The notes under the pieces are model-generated. The model was not told where the DNA came from. It searched no databases and saw nothing but the letters and a program-made list of their open reading frames with translations. DNA of 64,000 nucleotides from Variovorax sp. IB41 (GTDB lineage: Bacteria; Pseudomonadota; Gammaproteobacteria; Burkholderiales; Burkholderiaceae_C), in assembly GCF_016405905.1 (NCBI RefSeq), contig NZ_JAEFCB010000013.1, positions 1 through 64,000 of the forward strand, given 5' to 3'. A program made the translations under genes and the position numbers. Below are positions 29,036 through 37,459 of this stretch, in pieces. Positions within the stretch are counted from its first letter, which is position 1; each line of letters begins with the position of its first letter.

Positions 29036-29710
29036 TCAGGGACGCAGCGCGTTCAGCGCGAACTCCACCACGTGCCGCCGGCGCTTGAGCAGCGCGCCGC
29101 GCGAGTCCAGCGCCTTGCCGAAGATGGCCGACAGCGTGTGGTTGTTGGAGAAGAAGAAATACGAAATGCCCGCGATCGAGATGTACAGGTTGATCGCATC
29201 GAAGTCGGGCCGGAACACGCCCGAGGCGACGCCGCGCTCCAGCGTGGCTTCGAGCATCTCGATGAAGGGCGAGTGCATCTTCTGCAGCCGCTCCGATGCG
29301 CGCAGGTGCGTGCCGTGGTTGCGGTTCTCGTCAGCCAGGAGGGCGATGAACTCGGGGTGCTCGGCTAGGTAGTCGAAGGAGAACGCGACCAGCTGCGCCA
29401 TCGCCTCCATGGGCTCGAGCTCGCCGAGCGTGAGCTTCTTTTCCTTCTCGCGGATCTCGGCGTAGACCGACTCGAGCGCCACCAGGTACAGGCCCTGCTT
29501 GTTGTCGAAGTAGTGATAGACGAGTTGCTTGTTGACCCCGGCGGCCGAGGCGATTTCGTCGACGCGCGCGCCCGCGAAGCCCTTGGTGGCGAACTCGGCC
29601 ACGGCCGCATCGATGAGCGCCTGCTTGGCCGAAGCCGGGTCGCGCTCGCGCTTGGTGGCCGCGACGGCGGCCGTGGCGGTGGCGGTGCGTGTGGAAGAGG
29701 GTGCGGGCAT
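29036..29710 (-). CDS. TetR-family transcriptional regulator
   Basis: A 224-residue TetR regulator. The DNA-binding domain is residues about 30-80: AKQALIDAAVAEFATKGFAGARVDEIASAAGVNKQLVYHYFDNKQGLY. The C-terminal ligand domain begins ESVYAEIREKEKKL and resembles RutR/NicS-type repressors. The N-terminal 24 residues are an Ala/Thr/Arg-rich tail. The gene is flanked by two matching operator-like sites: one upstream of itself and of the divergent SBP gene, one upstream of the permease operon. The simple model is autorepression and control of all transporter parts, relieved by the substrate. Confidence 0.87.
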   Translation of the reverse strand: MPAPSSTRTATATAAVAATKRERDPASAKQALIDAAVAEFATKGFAGARVDEIASAAGVNKQLVYHYFDNKQGLYLVALESVYAEIREKEKKLTLGELEPMEAMAQLVAFSFDYLAEHPEFIALLADENRNHGTHLRASERLQKMHSPFIEMLEATLERGVASGVFRPDFDAINLYISIAGISYFFFSNNHTLSAIFGKALDSRGALLKRRRHVVEFALNALRP

Positions 29711-29755
29711 GGTGGATGGATTCTGGCCTGTTGCCGGGGCTGTCTCGATTGCCTA

Positions 29756-29774
29756 TCAACCAAACAGTTGGTAA
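29756..29774. promoter_or_regulatory. Operator-like palindrome, site 2 (tetR/SBP intergenic region)
   Basis: TCAACCAAACAGTTGGTAA lies 46 bases from both divergent starts (tetR at 29710, SBP at 29820). It matches site 1 at 15 of 19 positions, all differences being in the centre and one right-arm base. It is followed at once by TATAAAT (about 29775-29781), a good -10 element for the SBP gene, so a bound repressor would block that promoter. Confidence 0.7.
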
Positions 29775-29819
29775 TATAAATTTCAGGTTCTGTTTTTACC
29801 TTCTTTTGGAGCGACCCGC

Positions 29820-30815
29820 ATGAAAAAGCTGCTGCCGGCCCTCGGCGCCACCGCGATGTTGATGGCCTCGATTCCCGCCGCGTTCGCGGCCGATGCCATG
29901 GGCCTCACGCTCAACTGGACGCCCACGGCCGACCACGCGCCGATCTACTACGCCAAGGCCAAGGGCTGGTACAGCGAAGCGGGCATCGACCTGAACATCG
30001 AGGCCGGCAAGGGCTCGGCGGTGTCGGCGCAGCGCGTGGGCACGGGCGGCAGCGAGCTGGGCATTTCCGACCTGCCCACCACCATCCAGGCCAGGGGCAA
30101 GGGCGCCGACGTGAAGGCGGTGATGGTGATCTATGCGAACAGCCCGCAGGGCTTCTACTGGCTCAAGTCCTCGGGCATCGGCGGCCCCAAGGACTTCGCG
30201 GGCCGCAAGATCGGCAACCCGCCGGGCGACGCGGCGCGCCTCATGTGGCCGGCCTTCGCCAAGAAGGTGGGGCTCGATCCGGCCAGCGTCACCTTCGTGA
30301 ACGTGAGCCCGCAGGCCAAGGTGGCGGCGCTCAAGAGCAAGTCGGTGGACATCATCAGCGACTTCTACAACGAGCACGACCTGAAGGCGCGCGAGTTCGG
30401 CGCCGACCTGGGCTTCCAGCCCTGGCGCGATGCGGGCGTGAACGTGTACGGCAACTCGCTGATCGTGAACGGCGCCTACCTGGCCAAGAACGCGGCGCAG
30501 GTGAAGAAGTTCGTGGCGGTGACGCAGCGCGCCTACGACGCCTGCGTGAAGGAGTTCGACCCCTGCCTGCAGGCGCTCACGGCCAGCGTGAGCGGTCTCA
30601 CTCCGGACAACCAGCGCAACCAGTGGAATCGCATCAAGCAGCTGATGCGCGACGACACCACCACCAAGGTGGCGCTCGGCGCCTTCGACGACAAGCGGGT
30701 GAAGGCGGACTACGAGCTGGTGTCCTCGCTGATCGGCATCGACAAGCCCTACGACCCCGCGACGCTCTTCACCAACGAATTCCTCGACAAGAGCGTGCGC
30801 ATGGCGCCCAACTGA
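29820..30815 (+). CDS. NMT1/THI5-like ABC substrate-binding protein
   Basis: A 331-residue periplasmic binding protein with a clear Sec signal (MKKLLPALGATAMLMASIPAAFAA). The mature N-terminus MGLTLNWTPTADHAPIYYAKAKGWYSEAGIDLNIEAGKGSA is the typical NMT1/ThiY-like opening seen in binding proteins for pyrimidine precursors, nitrate and sulfonates. It is divergent from tetR and supplies the permease/ATPase pair on the other strand. Ligand unknown; the accompanying DHDPS-like and SDR-like enzymes argue for a catabolised organic compound rather than nitrate or sulfonate. Confidence 0.83.
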   Translation: MKKLLPALGATAMLMASIPAAFAADAMGLTLNWTPTADHAPIYYAKAKGWYSEAGIDLNIEAGKGSAVSAQRVGTGGSELGISDLPTTIQARGKGADVKAVMVIYANSPQGFYWLKSSGIGGPKDFAGRKIGNPPGDAARLMWPAFAKKVGLDPASVTFVNVSPQAKVAALKSKSVDIISDFYNEHDLKAREFGADLGFQPWRDAGVNVYGNSLIVNGAYLAKNAAQVKKFVAVTQRAYDACVKEFDPCLQALTASVSGLTPDNQRNQWNRIKQLMRDDTTTKVALGAFDDKRVKADYELVSSLIGIDKPYDPATLFTNEFLDKSVRMAPN

Positions 30816-30842
30816 AGCGGGGCGCTTCGCGCGGCTTCTGCG

Positions 30843-31199
30843 TCAGCCCGACTTCGCCTGCGGCGGCACGTTGCCGCCCTTTTGCCGCTCGCGAAAGAGC
30901 GCCGCGCGCATCAGGAAGATGGTGGTGATCGGCGTGGTGAGCGCGATGAACAGCACGATCAATATCGCGTGCAGGAACAGGCTGTAGCCCTGCACCGAGA
31001 AGTAGACGATGGTGGCGATCGTCATGCACCACACGCCCACCGTCGCGCCCAGCGTCGGCGCGTGGATGCGGCGGAAAAAGGTGGGCAGCCGCACGAGGCC
31101 GAAGGAGCCGATCGCCGCGAAGGCGGCGCCCAGTACGGCGAATACGGCAGTGACGATCTCCGCCCAGAGCGGCAGCGGGCCGACGATGAAGTCCGTCAT
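30843..31199 (-). CDS. phaG: Monovalent cation/H+ antiporter subunit G
   Basis: A 118-residue MnhG/PhaG subunit: three hydrophobic helices with VLGAAFAAIGSFGLVRLPTFFRRIHAPTLGATVGVWC, the family core. It is the last gene of a six-gene Pha/Mrp operon and overlaps phaF by 4 bases. The complex exchanges Na+ or K+ for protons and supports pH and salt tolerance. It is convergent with the SBP gene at 29820. Confidence 0.88.
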   Translation of the reverse strand: MTDFIVGPLPLWAEIVTAVFAVLGAAFAAIGSFGLVRLPTFFRRIHAPTLGATVGVWCMTIATIVYFSVQGYSLFLHAILIVLFIALTTPITTIFLMRAALFRERQKGGNVPPQAKSG

Positions 31200-31474
31200 T
31201 CGATCACCTCCCCGCGCAGCAGGAACTTGGCCATCGCCGTCGAGCCGACGAAGCCGAAGATCGCCACCAGCAGCGCGGCCTCGAAGTACACGTTGCTCGC
31301 GTAGTTGATGCCCAGCACCAGCATCATGAGCATGCCGTTGACGTAGAGGCAGTCCAGCGCCATCACGCGGTCTTGCGCCGACGGGCCGATCAGCAGCCGC
31401 GAGACCGCGCAGAGCATGGCTACCGCGAGCAGGAAGAGCGCGGCCTTCAGGGCCCAGAAAAGGATCGGCGTCAT
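31196..31474 (-). CDS. phaF: Monovalent cation/H+ antiporter subunit F
   Basis: A 92-residue MnhF/PhaF subunit with three membrane helices. The conserved AVSRLLIGPSAQDRVMALDCLYVNGMLMML is the family signature. The start ATG 31474 overlaps the phaE stop as ATGA, and its own stop overlaps phaG. Small subunits E, F and G are all required for Mrp complex assembly in characterised systems. Confidence 0.88.
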   Translation of the reverse strand: MTPILFWALKAALFLLAVAMLCAVSRLLIGPSAQDRVMALDCLYVNGMLMMLVLGINYASNVYFEAALLVAIFGFVGSTAMAKFLLRGEVIE

Positions 31475-31962
31475 GATTCGAAGATCTCCATCAGCGGGCG
31501 CTCGTAGCGCGTCTTGATCATCGCGACGAAGGCGGCCTCGTCGTCCAGGTCGAACACGTGGATCAGCAGCGTGCTGCGGTCGAACGCCACCTCGCCCCAG
31601 GCGGTGCCGGGCGTGAGGCACAGGACCATCGCGAGCACCGCCAGGCCGTTGGGGTCGCGCATGTCCAGCGGGATCTGCACGAAGCTCGCGCCGATGCGGG
31701 AACTGCGGCGCGTGAGCAGCAGCCGGGCCACATCCCAGGCGGACTTGAGCATGTCGAAGGTGACGACGAACGAAAGCCGCAGCGCCACGCCGGGCTTGCG
31801 CATGCGCACGGTGGCCGGGCGCAGGCCCTTGGTGAGGAGGGGCACGGCAATGGCCAGCACCAGCGCCATGAGCAGCGTGGGCGCGTCCAGCGACTGGTTC
31901 AGCAGCAGCCAGACGATGAAGAGCGCGAAAGACAGCGGCGGCGACGGAATCCAGCGTTTCAT
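31471..31962 (-). CDS. phaE: Monovalent cation/H+ antiporter subunit E
   Basis: A 163-residue MnhE/PhaE subunit: an N-terminal hydrophobic pair (PPLSFALFIVWLLLNQSLDAPTLLMALVLAIAVPLL) and a soluble tail with LTPGTAWGEVAFDRSTLLIHVFDLDDEAAFV, close to the family consensus LTPGT. Start ATG 31962 overlaps the phaD stop; the stop overlaps phaF. Confidence 0.87.
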   Translation of the reverse strand: MKRWIPSPPLSFALFIVWLLLNQSLDAPTLLMALVLAIAVPLLTKGLRPATVRMRKPGVALRLSFVVTFDMLKSAWDVARLLLTRRSSRIGASFVQIPLDMRDPNGLAVLAMVLCLTPGTAWGEVAFDRSTLLIHVFDLDDEAAFVAMIKTRYERPLMEIFES

Positions 31963-33677
31963 GGCGCGGCTCCCTTCACCGGCACCTTGGCGGGCGCCAC
32001 CATTGGGTTGGGCACCTGCGTGGCGCCCATCACGGCGTTGCGGTAGGTCTCGGGATTCTTCAGGCCGTTGGCGGTGGCCTTGGCATGCTGCATCACGGGC
32101 TCGGCCCACACGGTCAGCGCCACGCAGGCGGCGAGCAGCGCGGCCACCGGCAGCACTTCGAGCGCGGGCAACGACGGCATCGTGGGATGCGGCTGCGTCC
32201 AGAAATGGCGGATGCCGGTGCGGCTCAAGGCGATCAGCGAGAGAAAGCCCGAGACGATCAGGAGCGCCAGGAAGATCCACCCGGCCATCGCCACGCCCTT
32301 CGCGCCGAGCAGGCCCGAGAGCATCGCGAACTTGCCGACGAAGCCCGACAGCGGCGGCAGCCCCGCCAGCAGCAGCGTGCAGCCCATGAAGCTCAGGCCG
32401 AGGAACGCGACGCCGGCGGGAATCGCGCGGCCGTAGAGCGCCTGCGCCTCGTCGTCCAGGTTCACGTCGGACATGGCGCTCAGGTCTTCGGCGAGGAAGG
32501 GCGCGTTGCCCGCGGCTTCGTGCGGCGCGACGCTCATGCCGGCGTTGCGCCAGCGCTCGATCATGTCGATCAAAAGGAAGAAAGCGCTCACCGCGAGTGT
32601 CGAACTCAGAAGGTAATAGAGCGCGCCGGCCCACACGTCCGGTTGTCCGAGGCCGACCGCCGCGAGCAAGGTGCCGGCCGACACCAGCACGCTGAAGCCC
32701 GCGAGGTTCGACAGCCGCTGCGTGCCGACGATGCCGATGGCGCCGACGAACAGCGTCGCGAGACCGATGCCCACGAGCGCCGCCTGTCCGAAGGCGGCCG
32801 AGTCGCCGGTGTCGGGTGCGAAGAGCACGGTCCAGAGCCTGAGCACCGTGTACACGCCCAGCTTGGTGAGCAATGCGAACACGGCCCCCACGGGCGACAC
32901 CGCCGCGCTGTAGGCCGGCACGAGCCAGAAGTTGAGCGGCCAGGCGCCCGCCTTGGCGAAGAACGCCGTCGCAAGAATCGCGGCCGCCGCATGCACCAGG
33001 CCGCGGTCGCCCGGCGCGAGCTCGGCGATGCGCACGCCCAGGTCCGCCATGTTGAGCGTGCCGGTCACGCCGTAGAGGATGGCCGCGCCGATGAGGAACA
33101 GCGATGAGGCCGCGAGGTTGATCGCGATGTACTGCAGCCCCGCCTGCACGCGCAGGCGCCCCGAGCCGTGCAGCAGGAGGCCGTAGGAAGCCGCGAGCAT
33201 CACCTCGAAGAACACGAACAGGTTGAACAGGTCGCCCGTGAGGAACGCGCCGTTCAGGCCCATGAGCTGCAGCTGCAGCAGCGGATGGAAGTGCACGCCC
33301 GCGCGGTCCCAGCGCGAGGTGGAATAGATCGAGGCGGCGAAGGCGATGACGCCGGTGAGCGCCACCATCATCGTGGAGAGCCGGTCGGCCACCAGCACGA
33401 TGCCGAAGGGCGCGCGCCAGTTGCCGGGCAGGTACACGCCGATGGAGCCGGGGCCGCCGCCGGTGTCGGGCGCGTTCACCCAGCGCAGCAGCGCGAGCGC
33501 GGCCAGGAGGCCGACCAGGCCCGAGACCACGCTCAGCGCGGACTTGGCGCGGCGGCGGTTCTCGCCCAGCAGCAGCATGAGCGCGGCGGTGAGCATCGGC
33601 ACGAGGATCGGCACCGCCACCAGGTGCGGCATGCTGAACTCCAGAAACCGGTCGAGCAGGTGGAAGACTTCTGTCAT
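31959..33677 (-). CDS. phaD: Monovalent cation/H+ antiporter subunit D
   Basis: A 572-residue subunit homologous to complex I NuoM/N proton-channel subunits. About fourteen membrane helices are apparent; GLNGAFLTGDLFNLFVFFEVMLAASYGLLL holds the membrane glutamate of the channel, and AFFAKAGAWPLNFWLVPAYSAA contains the conserved lysine helix. A cytoplasmic stretch near residues 390-420 (NAGMSVAPHEAAGNAPFLAEDLSAM) is long and polar. Overlaps phaC by 4 bases and phaE by 4 bases. Confidence 0.88.
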   Translation of the reverse strand: MTEVFHLLDRFLEFSMPHLVAVPILVPMLTAALMLLLGENRRRAKSALSVVSGLVGLLAALALLRWVNAPDTGGGPGSIGVYLPGNWRAPFGIVLVADRLSTMMVALTGVIAFAASIYSTSRWDRAGVHFHPLLQLQLMGLNGAFLTGDLFNLFVFFEVMLAASYGLLLHGSGRLRVQAGLQYIAINLAASSLFLIGAAILYGVTGTLNMADLGVRIAELAPGDRGLVHAAAAILATAFFAKAGAWPLNFWLVPAYSAAVSPVGAVFALLTKLGVYTVLRLWTVLFAPDTGDSAAFGQAALVGIGLATLFVGAIGIVGTQRLSNLAGFSVLVSAGTLLAAVGLGQPDVWAGALYYLLSSTLAVSAFFLLIDMIERWRNAGMSVAPHEAAGNAPFLAEDLSAMSDVNLDDEAQALYGRAIPAGVAFLGLSFMGCTLLLAGLPPLSGFVGKFAMLSGLLGAKGVAMAGWIFLALLIVSGFLSLIALSRTGIRHFWTQPHPTMPSLPALEVLPVAALLAACVALTVWAEPVMQHAKATANGLKNPETYRNAVMGATQVPNPMVAPAKVPVKGAAP

Positions 33678-34024
33678 TCCGCCTCCTTGCGCTCTTCACC
33701 GTCCACATGGTCGGTGCCCGTGAGGCCGCGCGATGCGAGCATGACGACCAGGAACAGCGCCGTCATCGCAAAGCCGATCACGATGGCGGTGAGCACCAGC
33801 GCCTGGGGCATCGGGTCGGCCGTGTTGGCCAGCGTCGATTCGATGCCCTTGATGAGCACCGGCTCGCTGTCGACCTTGAGCCGGCCCATGCTGAAGATGA
33901 AGAGGTTGACCGCGTACGAGATCAGCGTGAGCCCCATGATCACCTGGAAGGTGCGCGGGCGCAGCAGCAGGTAGACACCCGAGCCGGTGAGCACGCCGAT
34001 GGCCAGGGCGAGCACGATTTCCAT
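33674..34024 (-). CDS. phaC: Monovalent cation/H+ antiporter subunit C
   Basis: A 116-residue MnhC/PhaC subunit, homologous to NuoK, with three helices: IVLALAIGVLTGSGVYLLL, FQVIMGLTLISYAVNLFIFSMG and DPMPQALVLTAIVIGFAMTALFLVVML, the last being the best conserved. The start shares one base with the phaAB stop (TGATG). The symbol phaC here means the antiporter gene, not PHA synthase. Confidence 0.88.
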   Translation of the reverse strand: MEIVLALAIGVLTGSGVYLLLRPRTFQVIMGLTLISYAVNLFIFSMGRLKVDSEPVLIKGIESTLANTADPMPQALVLTAIVIGFAMTALFLVVMLASRGLTGTDHVDGEERKEAE

Positions 34025-36966
34025 CAGTGCGCTCCCTCCACGGCTTCGGATTGGGCCTGCGCTTCTTTCTCGGCCTGCTCGTCGGCCCAGCGGTGGCTGC
34101 GGATGGACTGGTGGGCCAGCGCGGTGAGGATCAGCATCGTGGCGCCGAGCACCAGCGCGAACACGCCGATGTCGAAGAACAGGGCGCTGGGCACGTGGAT
34201 CTCGCCCAGGAGCGGCAGGTGCACGTGCGCGGTGTGCGTGGTGAGGAACGGGTACCCCAGGAACACCGCGCCGCTGCCGGTGGCCAGTGCGAACAGGAGG
34301 CCGATGGCGATCCAGCGGCGCGGGTAGATGCGCAGGTGCTCCTCGACCCACTCGGTGCCCGAGACGATGAACTGCAGCACCAGCGCCACCGACATCACCA
34401 GCCCCGCGACGAAGCCCCCGCCCGGCGCGTTGTGCCCGCGCATGAAGAAGTAGACCGACACCAGCACCGCGAGCGGCAGCAAAAGGCGCACCAGCACGGC
34501 CGGCACCATGAGGTAGCCGACGGCGGTGTCTTTCGCCAGGCGCGGGTTCAGGAGGTCGCTGCTGCCGTCGTCGATCTGCTGGCGCTGCTGGATCGGCAGC
34601 GCCATCGATTCGATGGCCGGGCGAAAGCGCCGCAAGAGCGCGTACACCGTGAGCGCCACCACGCCGAGCACGGTGATCTCGCCGAAGGTGTCGAAGCCGC
34701 GGAAATCGACCAGCATCACGTTGACCACGTTGGTGCCGCCGCCTTCGGTGAGCGCGTGTTCGAGGAAGAAGGGCGAGATGCTCTGCGGGAAGTTGCGCGT
34801 CATCAGGGCCCAGGCCAGCGCGGCCATGCCGCAGCCCGCGATGGTGGCCACCAGCAGGTCGCGCCCGCGGCGGCCCCAGGGGCGAAGGCGTGCGCGGGCG
34901 GGCTGGATGACGTCCTTGCTGCGCATCGGCAGCCAGCGCAGGCCCAGCAGGATGAGCACGGTGGTCACGGCCTCGACCACCAGCTGCGTGAGGGCGAGGT
35001 CCGGCGCGGAGAACCAGATGTACGTCACGCACGAGACGAGGCCGGCAGCGGAGGCCAGCATGAGCGCGGCGAGCCGGTGGAACTTGGCCTGCCAGGCGGC
35101 GGCCAGCGCGCAGGTACCGCCGATGAGCCACATCATCGCGAACATCGGCGAGAAGGGCAGCAGCTCGCGCGTGCCGGGGGCCGTGGGCGTGGCCCAGAGC
35201 GACGCCGCGGCGCCCGCGACGGCCACCGCCACGAGCAGCAGCAGCTGCGACTGCATGCGGCGCGTGCCGAACAGGCGCCGGCTGCGGCGGCCCGTTTCGC
35301 TCAGCAGCGCGAGCAGGTGCTCGAAGATGACCTGGCCGTCGAAGCGATGCAGGAGCGGCGTGTGTTCGAGGCCGCCTCCCGCGCGGCGGCGGCGCTGCAG
35401 CAGGTAGAGCGCGGCGCCGCCCGCGAGCGCGACGAAGCTCATCACCAGCGGCAGGTTGAAGCCGTGCCACACCGCCAGGCTGTACTCGGGCAGCGTGCCG
35501 CCGACCACCGGCGTCGCGGCCGCCGCCAGCAGCGGTCCGACCGACCAGGCCGGCACCACGCCCACCACGAGGCACACCAGCACCAGCAACTCGACCGGCA
35601 CGCGCATCCAGTGCGGCGGCTCGTGCGGATGCTTGGGCACTTCGTCGCCGCAGGGCGGGCCGAAGAACACGTCGAACACGAAGCGCGCCGAATACGCCAC
35701 GCTGAAGATGCCCGCGATGGTGGCGATGACCGGCAGGCTGAAATCGACCCACGGCGTGGACTGGATGAACACCGTCTCGGCGAAGAACATTTCCTTCGAG
35801 AGAAAGCCGTTGAGCAGCGGCACGCCGGCCATCGAGGCGCTGGCGATGATGGCCAGCGTGCCGGTGATCGGCATGAGGCGCATCAGGCCGCTCAGCTTGC
35901 GGATGTCGCGCGTGCCGGTCTCGTGGTCAATGATGCCGGCGGCCATGAAGAGCGAGGCCTTGAAGGTCGCGTGGTTCATGACGTGGAACACCGCCGCCAC
36001 GGCCGCGAGCGGGCTATTGAGGCCCAGCAGCAGCGTGATGAGCCCCAGGTGCGAGATCGTCGAGTAGGCCAGCAGCGCCTTCAGGTCGCGCTGGAACATC
36101 GCGATGAAGCCTCCGAGCAGCAGCGTGATCGCGCCCGCGCCGCCCACCAGCCAGAACCACTGCTCGGTGCCCGAGAGCACGGGCCACAGGCGCGCCATGA
36201 GGAACACGCCCAGCTTCACCATGGTGGCCGAGTGCAGGTACGCCGACACCGGCGTGGGCGCGGCCATGGCGCGCGGCAGCCAGAAATGGAACGGGAACTG
36301 CGCGCTCTTGGTGAAGGCGCCCAGCAGCACCAGCACCAGCGCGACGGGGTAGAGCGCATGCGCGCGGATCAGGTCGCCCGAGGCGAGCACCACGTCCAGC
36401 TCGTAGCTGCCGGTGATGCGCCCCAGCACCAGCACGCCGGCCAGCAGGCACAGCCCGCCCGCGCCGGTGACCGTGAGTGCCATGCGCGCGCCGCGCCGCG
36501 CGTCGCGCCGGTGGTGCCAGTAGCCGATGAGCAGGAAGGAGAAGAGGCTGGTGAGCTCCCAGAACAGCACCATCTGCACGAGGTTGCCCGAGAGCACCAC
36601 GCCCATCATCGCGCCCATGAACGCGAGGAAGAACGAGAAGAAGCGCGGCACCGGGTCGGAGGCCGACATGTAGTAGCGCGCATAGAGCACCACCAGCGCG
36701 CCGATGCCCAGCACCAGCATGCAGAAAAGCCACGCGAAGCCGTCCATGCGGAACACGAGGTTCAGGCCGAGGGCGGGGAGCCATTCGATCTCTTGCCTGA
36801 GCACGTTGCCGTGCGCGATCTGCGGAAAGAGCCATGCGGCCTGGATGGCGCAGCCCAATGCGACGAGGCCCGCGAGGGTCGACTCCCTGTTGCGCGCGTT
36901 GGACGGCATCAACGCGGCCAGCACGCTGGCGATGAATGGAAGTGCGACGAGAAAGACCAGGGGCAT
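34024..36966 (-). CDS. phaAB: Fused monovalent cation/H+ antiporter subunit A/B
   Basis: A 980-residue fusion typical of group 2 (Pha) Mrp systems. Residues 1 to about 500 are the NuoL-like channel (FLAFMGAMMGVVLSGNLVQMVLFWELTSLFSFLLIGYW; QFPFHFWLPRAMAAPTPVSAYLHSATMVKLGVF). The middle carries the DUF4040-type part (LTQLVVEAVTTVLILLGLRWLP), and the C-terminus from about 800 is the MnhB domain (RLLLPLAVLVSVYFFMRGHNAPGGGFVAGLVMSVALVLQFIVSG). It is the first gene of the operon; the translation signal lies in the 76 bases before the crcB stop. Confidence 0.9.
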   Translation of the reverse strand: MPLVFLVALPFIASVLAALMPSNARNRESTLAGLVALGCAIQAAWLFPQIAHGNVLRQEIEWLPALGLNLVFRMDGFAWLFCMLVLGIGALVVLYARYYMSASDPVPRFFSFFLAFMGAMMGVVLSGNLVQMVLFWELTSLFSFLLIGYWHHRRDARRGARMALTVTGAGGLCLLAGVLVLGRITGSYELDVVLASGDLIRAHALYPVALVLVLLGAFTKSAQFPFHFWLPRAMAAPTPVSAYLHSATMVKLGVFLMARLWPVLSGTEQWFWLVGGAGAITLLLGGFIAMFQRDLKALLAYSTISHLGLITLLLGLNSPLAAVAAVFHVMNHATFKASLFMAAGIIDHETGTRDIRKLSGLMRLMPITGTLAIIASASMAGVPLLNGFLSKEMFFAETVFIQSTPWVDFSLPVIATIAGIFSVAYSARFVFDVFFGPPCGDEVPKHPHEPPHWMRVPVELLVLVCLVVGVVPAWSVGPLLAAAATPVVGGTLPEYSLAVWHGFNLPLVMSFVALAGGAALYLLQRRRRAGGGLEHTPLLHRFDGQVIFEHLLALLSETGRRSRRLFGTRRMQSQLLLLVAVAVAGAAASLWATPTAPGTRELLPFSPMFAMMWLIGGTCALAAAWQAKFHRLAALMLASAAGLVSCVTYIWFSAPDLALTQLVVEAVTTVLILLGLRWLPMRSKDVIQPARARLRPWGRRGRDLLVATIAGCGMAALAWALMTRNFPQSISPFFLEHALTEGGGTNVVNVMLVDFRGFDTFGEITVLGVVALTVYALLRRFRPAIESMALPIQQRQQIDDGSSDLLNPRLAKDTAVGYLMVPAVLVRLLLPLAVLVSVYFFMRGHNAPGGGFVAGLVMSVALVLQFIVSGTEWVEEHLRIYPRRWIAIGLLFALATGSGAVFLGYPFLTTHTAHVHLPLLGEIHVPSALFFDIGVFALVLGATMLILTALAHQSIRSHRWADEQAEKEAQAQSEAVEGAH

Positions 36967-37042
36967 TGGGGTCGATTCTATCGGCGGCCCCTCTGGGAGG
37001 GCCTATCTATAACCGCAGGACATGGGGCAGTTTCCGGCGCGA

Positions 37043-37420
37043 TCAGGCCGCGAAGGCCTGCACCGTGCGGATGCCCAGCCAGGTGCAAAAAAGCGAGCCG
37101 CCCAGGTGCGCCGCGGCCGTGAGCAGGGCCACGCCGAGCCGGCCTTCGAGCAGCATGGTCGTGACCTCGGCCGAGAAGCTGGAGAACGTGGTGAGCCCGC
37201 CGAGAAAGCCAGTCACCAGCGCGAGCCGCCAGACCGGATCGAGGTCGGGCAGCAACTGGAACGCGGCGATGGCGATGCCGATAAGGTAGCCGCCGATCAG
37301 GTTGGCCGCCAGCGTGCCCCAGGGCATGAGCCCGCCCGCGCCGAACCACAGGGCCAGGCCCCAGCGGGCCAGGGCGCCGATGGAGGCGCCGACGCAGATC
37401 GCAAGAATCGAAAGAAGCAT
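37043..37420 (-). CDS. crcB: Fluoride exporter CrcB/Fluc
   Basis: A 125-residue four-helix Fluc protein. Signature features are GALARWGLALWFG, GTLAANLIGGYLIG with the conserved Asn, and TGFLGGLTTFSSFSAEV, whose phenylalanine-rich segment lines the fluoride path. It works as a dual-topology dimer that lets fluoride out of the cell. It is co-directional with the TRAP permease upstream (39 bases) and the Pha operon downstream. No fluoride riboswitch pattern was recognised upstream. Confidence 0.92.
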   Translation of the reverse strand: MLLSILAICVGASIGALARWGLALWFGAGGLMPWGTLAANLIGGYLIGIAIAAFQLLPDLDPVWRLALVTGFLGGLTTFSSFSAEVTTMLLEGRLGVALLTAAAHLGGSLFCTWLGIRTVQAFAA

Positions 37421-37459
37421 GCGTCTATTGTCGGCGCGAGGGTCCTGGCATCGCGGGGT

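Noticed and set aside
34027..37122. A 1031-codon + strand ORF opposite the Pha antiporter genes
   Set aside because: It is antisense to well-recognised phaAB and has the Arg/His/Gln-rich, featureless composition of GC-rich shadow frames.
37421..37459. Fluoride riboswitch before crcB
   Set aside because: Only 39 bases separate crcB from the TRAP gene, and no fluoride-aptamer consensus could be matched.
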